A DNA stretch of 8,924 bases from assembly GCA_015522765.1 (NCBI GenBank), contig WALR01000048.1, positions 1-8,924 of the forward strand, given 5' to 3'. A program made the translations under genes and the position numbers. The stretch is from Candidatus Woesearchaeota archaeon (GTDB lineage: Archaea; Nanobdellota; Nanobdellia; Woesearchaeales; WALR01). Below, piece after piece: positions 5,973 through 8,924 of the stretch; position 1 is the stretch's first letter, and every line of letters starts with the position of its first letter. The notes under the pieces are model-generated. The model was not told the origin of the DNA. It was given only the letters and a program-made list of their open reading frames with translations, and made no database searches.

Positions 5973-7028
5973 ATGAGTTCAAATGTTCTGACGGATAAGC
6001 AGACAGAAGAGATACGCACGCTCCTCGAGAGTTCTGAAAATCCATTGATATTCTTTCATGACGATGCAGACGGCATAGCAAGCTTTCTCCTGTTGTGGCG
6101 GTTCCTTGGGAGAGGCCACGGGGTTATTGTAAAGTCCAATCCAAGGGTTAAGGCAGAATACCTACGAAAGGTTGATGAATACTCGCCAGACAAGATATTC
6201 ATAGTTGACCTTGCGCTTATCGACGAGGATTTTGTTATTGGCGCAAAAGAGAAGGGGGTTGACATCACCCAGATAGACCATCACGCCCCTCTTAAAATTC
6301 CTGGATTAAGGGTCTTCAACTCGAGGCTGAACAATGCCAATGTTCCGGCATCGCAGCTCTGCTATGAGGCTGTCAATTGCTGCGAGTGGATTGCCGCATT
6401 CGGCATAACAGGGGACTGGCACCTGCCACCGTTCAGGGAGCTCCTCGAGGAGAAATACCCCGGGTTACTGCCCATGAGCATAAAAAGGCCTGAAGACGCC
6501 CTTTTCAGCTCCCCCCTCGGAGAACTGGTTAAGATTATATCCTTCTCTGTGAAGGGGCCTGTAAGCGAGGCAATGAAGAGTGTTAAGGCGCTCACGCGTG
6601 TCAAATCACCATACGACATACTCAGAAGGGAGAGCAAAGAGGGGAGGTTCATATTCTCACTTTACGAAAAGTACTATTCTTATTATGATGAGCTTCTCTC
6701 AAGAGCCAGAAAAACCGCGGAGAAGAGCGGGGAGTTCTTATTCTTCAGCTATGAGGGGGCAAAGCACAGCTTCTCAAAGGAGCTGGCAAACGAGCTTCTC
6801 TATCTTTATCCAGATAAGATTGTTGTAGTCGCGAGGAGGCACAACAACGAGTTCAAGATGAGCATAAGGACAAGGGATAAGCCAATCCCGCCTGTTCTGA
6901 ATAAGGCCCTTGAAGGGGTGGACGGCTACGGCGGAGGCCACGAGTTCGCCTGCGGGGCGTGCATAAAAGAGGAGTACATTGATAAATTAATAAGGGGGCT
7001 TAAAGAGGGTTTTAGAGTAAAGGATTAA
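5973..7028 (+). CDS. DHH/DHHA1 family phosphoesterase (RecJ-like superfamily)
   Basis: A 351-residue cytosolic metal-dependent phosphoesterase of the DHH superfamily, which includes RecJ exonucleases, archaeal GAN and small-nucleotide or oligonucleotide phosphodiesterases. Visible motifs are HDDADG (H29, D31, D33) for motif I, IVDLAL (D79), the DHH triad DHHAP (D102, H103, H104), and D148 in FGITGDWH. The C-terminal DHHA1 substrate-binding domain has GGGHEFACGA at about 320-329. Between them, residues about 155-255 form a helical connector. The set of metal ligands looks complete, so the enzyme should be active. It lacks the extra domains of bacterial RecJ. It is divergent from nreA, which fits but does not prove a role in DNA repair; degradation of short oligonucleotides is an alternative. 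ATG 5973 fits the TATA distance. Confidence 0.9.
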   Translation: MSSNVLTDKQTEEIRTLLESSENPLIFFHDDADGIASFLLLWRFLGRGHGVIVKSNPRVKAEYLRKVDEYSPDKIFIVDLALIDEDFVIGAKEKGVDITQIDHHAPLKIPGLRVFNSRLNNANVPASQLCYEAVNCCEWIAAFGITGDWHLPPFRELLEEKYPGLLPMSIKRPEDALFSSPLGELVKIISFSVKGPVSEAMKSVKALTRVKSPYDILRRESKEGRFIFSLYEKYYSYYDELLSRARKTAEKSGEFLFFSYEGAKHSFSKELANELLYLYPDKIVVVARRHNNEFKMSIRTRDKPIPPVLNKALEGVDGYGGGHEFACGACIKEEYIDKLIRGLKEGFRVKD

Positions 7029-7035
7029 ATGTTAA

Positions 7036-7048
7036 GATTTATAAATTT
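7036..7048 (+). promoter_or_regulatory. TATA box for the tRNA-Gly gene
   Basis: GATTTATAAATTT lies just after the DHH stop, with its core centred about 28 bp before the first base of the tRNA. This is the usual archaeal distance when the transcript starts a few bases before the mature 5' end. Confidence 0.65.
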
Positions 7049-7070
7049 AGACTTGTCTACTCCTTAAGAC

Positions 7071-7142
7071 GCGCCGGTGGTCTAACGGCTATGACTGCGG
7101 CCTTCCAAGCCGTATATCCGGGTTCGAATCCCGGCCGGCGCA
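7071..7142 (+). tRNA. tRNA-Gly, anticodon TCC
   Basis: A 72-base cloverleaf reading GGA glycine codons. The acceptor stem GCGCCGG (7071-7077) pairs fully with CCGGCGC (7135-7141), and the discriminator is A7142. The D stem is G7080-T-C with G-A-C 7095, closing on a T/T mismatch. The anticodon stem GCGGC (7097-7101) pairs with GCCGT (7109-7113), with one G-T pair. The loop CTTCCAA places TCC at 7104-7106. The variable loop is ATAT. The T stem CCGGG pairs with CCCGG around TTCGAAT. No intron is present and CCA is not encoded (TAAAG follows A7142), so it must be added after transcription. A TATA box lies upstream. Oligo-T termination is not obvious directly after the gene. Confidence 0.95.
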
Positions 7143-7155
7143 TAAAGTCCATAAG

Positions 7156-7386
7156 CTAGCTCAATATCTCGTCAAGCCCGCTGCTCTCGTTAAAATCAAG
7201 GGATGAGATGTCATTAAGGTCGTTCATTGTCTGGTTGTCCCCGATAAGAGTATCAGACTGAGGAGGCGAAGCAGAGCTTTCTCCCTGTTTATTCTCGCCC
7301 GCGTTCTTATTTGATGAACAGCCATTCATTAGTGCACCTACAAGAAGCACCATAACAATCACCATCGCCAGAGCGTATCTTCTCAT
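7156..7386 (-). CDS. Small probable lipoprotein with acidic C-terminus
   Basis: A 76-residue exported protein of unrecognised family. Residues 1-22 (RRYALAMVIVMVLLVGALMNG) are a signal sequence, and C23 with GALMNGCSSN resembles a lipobox, suggesting lipid anchoring on the outer face of the membrane. The -3/-2 residues Met and Asn are unusual for a strict lipobox. The mature part is Ser/Asn/Gly-rich and then acidic, ending in spaced LND/LD/LDE segments; it has two N-glycosylation sequons (NQT and NES) and no further cysteine. ATG 7386 was chosen over a start 63 bases upstream because it has a ribosome site and begins directly with the signal sequence. It follows the DUF333 protein with ten bases between, so the two are co-transcribed and may form an envelope pair. 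It ends 13 bases from the tRNA end. Confidence 0.75.
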   Translation of the reverse strand: MRRYALAMVIVMVLLVGALMNGCSSNKNAGENKQGESSASPPQSDTLIGDNQTMNDLNDISSLDFNESSGLDEILS

Positions 7387-7390
7387 ATTA

Positions 7391-7398
7391 CCCGCCTC
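7391..7398 (-). promoter_or_regulatory. Ribosome binding site of the lipoprotein gene
   Basis: On the minus strand GAGGCGGG overlaps the TGA stop of the DUF333 gene. Its GAGG core is eight bases before the ATG at 7386, which supports that start and translation coupled to the upstream gene. Confidence 0.6.
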
Positions 7399-8890
7399 AT
7401 TCTCCAGCTGGCCCTGCAGAGTTATCAACAGGAATCTCTGCTTCAACATTCCTCACTAGTTTTATCCTGCTCCTCCTTAATTCCCTCACTATCTCATTCA
7501 GGAGTGTATTCGCCTCTTTAAGTAATTTATGGCTTTCAACAAGCTCCCTCTTTGCCTCCCCTGCTTTTCCAATTGAGATGCCCTTAGTAGTCTGATTTAG
7601 GAGTATCTCCTTGGCGTTTTCATAATGCTGCCTTGCCTGCATTATTAAATCTTCAAACTCGTCGGTAAGGTTTTCGAGCGGACTCACATTAATGCCGCTC
7701 TCATTTGCCCTTTCAAGGGTTCTCTCCAGCCTTACCTCAAGGTAGTTGGACCTTGCGATTATCTCCCCTGTCTTAAGCCTGTTAAGGATTAACCAGCTGC
7801 GCTCAGCTTTCCTTGCAACATTAATAAACACCTTCTTCATCTGCAGGGCTATCCTTCTTATCTCACTGACACTCTGTGCTTTCTGGGCTTCGTCGTTGAG
7901 GGCGCTTATGTTAGCTATACTCTCATTTATGAAGAGGGAGATTCTTCTTGCCTCATCGTCAGATATCCTCTCACTCCCCTCTATCTTAAGATTCAGCATC
8001 TCAAGCTTGTCAATCATGCGGTTGGCGCTTATGTTAATAATCTCCTTCGATAGGGAGAGCCATTTATCTGTCATGTTCTTAGGACAGCTCGAAATGTTCC
8101 TGGAGGCGCATTCCCCCCTTAACTCCTTTTTCAAAGCGCCCATCTCCTTAATAGCCCCCCTGAGTTCCGCATTTTCATGACCAAGCATTTTCGCTTTTTG
8201 GACGAACTTTGGACGAACGCTGCTCATCTTTTTCTCTGCGATATGCCTCTTCCTAAAGCTTATATCCTTAATGCTTCTGACCCGCCTTAACCTGGGCGCG
8301 ATAGCTGATAAGCCCTTCTCAATACCCTTCTTGTTAAAGCTCATCTTTGATTTAGAAAGATGGGGCTTCGCAGAAGCAGATACGAGTATCTTGTGGGCAA
8401 TTGAGGGGGGAAGAGAACTCAGCACATTCCCCTCTTTTGAGGGAAGCTCCTTTTTTATATGCCCCAACAGTAGACGCTTATTCCTGCCCAACCTCTCCGG
8501 CCTGCCGGCTCTATGCGCTGATCCTCTGAGAGTTGAATTCTTCCCGCATTTCCCTCTGAAGAATGCCCATTCCTCGCATTGCGAGCCGTCCTTAAAGGTG
8601 CAGATTCCAATCTCTCCCTTAGGGGTCTTTTTTATGCTCAGTTTCCCCCCCATCTCAATACAGTGTTTTGATGCGGGATTAGCCATGTTGGTTGCTCTTG
8701 GCGAGACAATTGCATTCACGGGCGTTGGGGCAGCAGCCCCTTTGTTGGCCACTTTGTTGGCTAAGGAAGATAAGGCAACCCTCCCCCTGTTCATTGCACT
8801 GGCGGTGGTGCTGCCCAGACCAACACCTAAGCTAAGTATCGCAAGGACTAATATTCCGAGCATCACATAAGACAGTTTTTTGTTCTTCAT
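7397..8890 (-). CDS. Secreted DUF333 protein with long helical region
   Basis: A 497-residue exported protein. Residues 1-32 form a signal peptide (KLSYVMLGILVLAILSLG core, likely cleavage after ASA). Residues about 70-115 are a DUF333 module: NPASKHCIEMGG, GEIGICTFKDGSQCEEWAFFRGKC, with C77, C97, C105 and C115 likely in two disulfides. Residues about 118-235 are strongly basic and low in predicted order. Residues about 236-475 are helical and coiled-coil-like, with heptad-type Leu/Ile spacing and a conserved-looking SWLILNRLKTGEII segment at 365-378; C261 and C269 could pair. Ten N-X-S/T sequons (N118, 265, 272, 286, 322, 327, 396, 401, 407, 432) suggest heavy N-glycosylation outside the cell. 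The function is unknown; a structural or surface-interaction role is inferred. No C-terminal sorting signal or transmembrane anchor is seen. ATG 8890 has a GGAGGT site eight bases upstream. Confidence 0.85.
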   Translation of the reverse strand: MKNKKLSYVMLGILVLAILSLGVGLGSTTASAMNRGRVALSSLANKVANKGAAAPTPVNAIVSPRATNMANPASKHCIEMGGKLSIKKTPKGEIGICTFKDGSQCEEWAFFRGKCGKNSTLRGSAHRAGRPERLGRNKRLLLGHIKKELPSKEGNVLSSLPPSIAHKILVSASAKPHLSKSKMSFNKKGIEKGLSAIAPRLRRVRSIKDISFRKRHIAEKKMSSVRPKFVQKAKMLGHENAELRGAIKEMGALKKELRGECASRNISSCPKNMTDKWLSLSKEIINISANRMIDKLEMLNLKIEGSERISDDEARRISLFINESIANISALNDEAQKAQSVSEIRRIALQMKKVFINVARKAERSWLILNRLKTGEIIARSNYLEVRLERTLERANESGINVSPLENLTDEFEDLIMQARQHYENAKEILLNQTTKGISIGKAGEAKRELVESHKLLKEANTLLNEIVRELRRSRIKLVRNVEAEIPVDNSAGPAGE

Positions 8891-8898
8891 TTTTATTG

Positions 8899-8904
8899 AC
8901 CTCC
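8899..8904 (-). promoter_or_regulatory. Strong Shine-Dalgarno of the DUF333 gene
   Basis: GGAGGT on the minus strand, eight bases before ATG 8890, matches the 16S anti-Shine-Dalgarno perfectly over six bases. It fixes the start. It also shows that this mRNA has a leader, so either the gene sits inside an operon extending beyond the window or its promoter is farther upstream. Confidence 0.8.
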
Positions 8905-8924
8905 ATAATCAATATCACATATTC

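Noticed and set aside
8271..8870. Open frame of 199 codons on the plus strand opposite the DUF333 gene
   Set aside because: The opposite frame has a signal peptide, a DUF333 cysteine module and a perfect ribosome site; this one is its hydrophobic mirror with no ribosome site.
1..8924. CRISPR array, mobile element, phage genes or defence system
   Set aside because: No spaced direct repeats, transposase, integrase, terminal inverted repeats or recognisable defence nucleases were seen; the DHH protein and HAD enzyme look like housekeeping enzymes.

Overview
This window looks like ordinary chromosome from an archaeon, most likely an uncultured lineage and possibly DPANN. It carries an NreA-type DNA repair protein with a C-terminal PCNA-binding motif, a DUF131 membrane protein, a DHH/DHHA1 phosphoesterase of archaeal type, and a tRNA without an encoded CCA. 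Several genes have an archaeal BRE/TATA element about 25 bp before the start codon, as expected for leaderless mRNAs. The lineage is inference; the domain assignment rests on direct sequence signs. I see no mobile element, CRISPR array, phage gene or rRNA, and no stretch above 300 bases lacks a gene.

Left part (1-2846, + strand): the 3' portion of a B12-binding-fold radical SAM enzyme, whose reading frame is open to the window edge, overlaps or abuts a class V PLP-dependent enzyme. The PLP enzyme lacks the usual PLP-stacking His and any obvious sulfur-carrying Cys. The two are probably co-transcribed and may work in one unassigned pathway.

Middle (2834-4594, + strand): a small protein resembling the HPF/RaiA ribosome-hibernation fold has its own TATA element. 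Next is a tightly overlapping set of three genes: a HAD phosphatase-like hydrolase, a secreted six-cysteine protein and a two-helix DUF131 membrane protein.

Repair region (4596-7028): nreA (- strand) and a DHH-family phosphoesterase (+ strand) are divergently transcribed from a 123-bp promoter region. nreA meets the DUF131 gene tail to tail with one base between them.

Right part (7036-8924): a tRNA-Gly(TCC) with its own TATA box is followed, on the - strand, by a cell-envelope pair. A 497-residue secreted DUF333/helical protein with ten N-glycosylation sequons lies upstream of a 76-residue probable lipoprotein. These two have Shine-Dalgarno sites, in contrast to the leaderless-looking genes. 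Nothing here can be asserted as a wholly new system. The best leads are the envelope pair, the radical SAM/PLP pair and the HAD/Cys-rich/DUF131 cluster.
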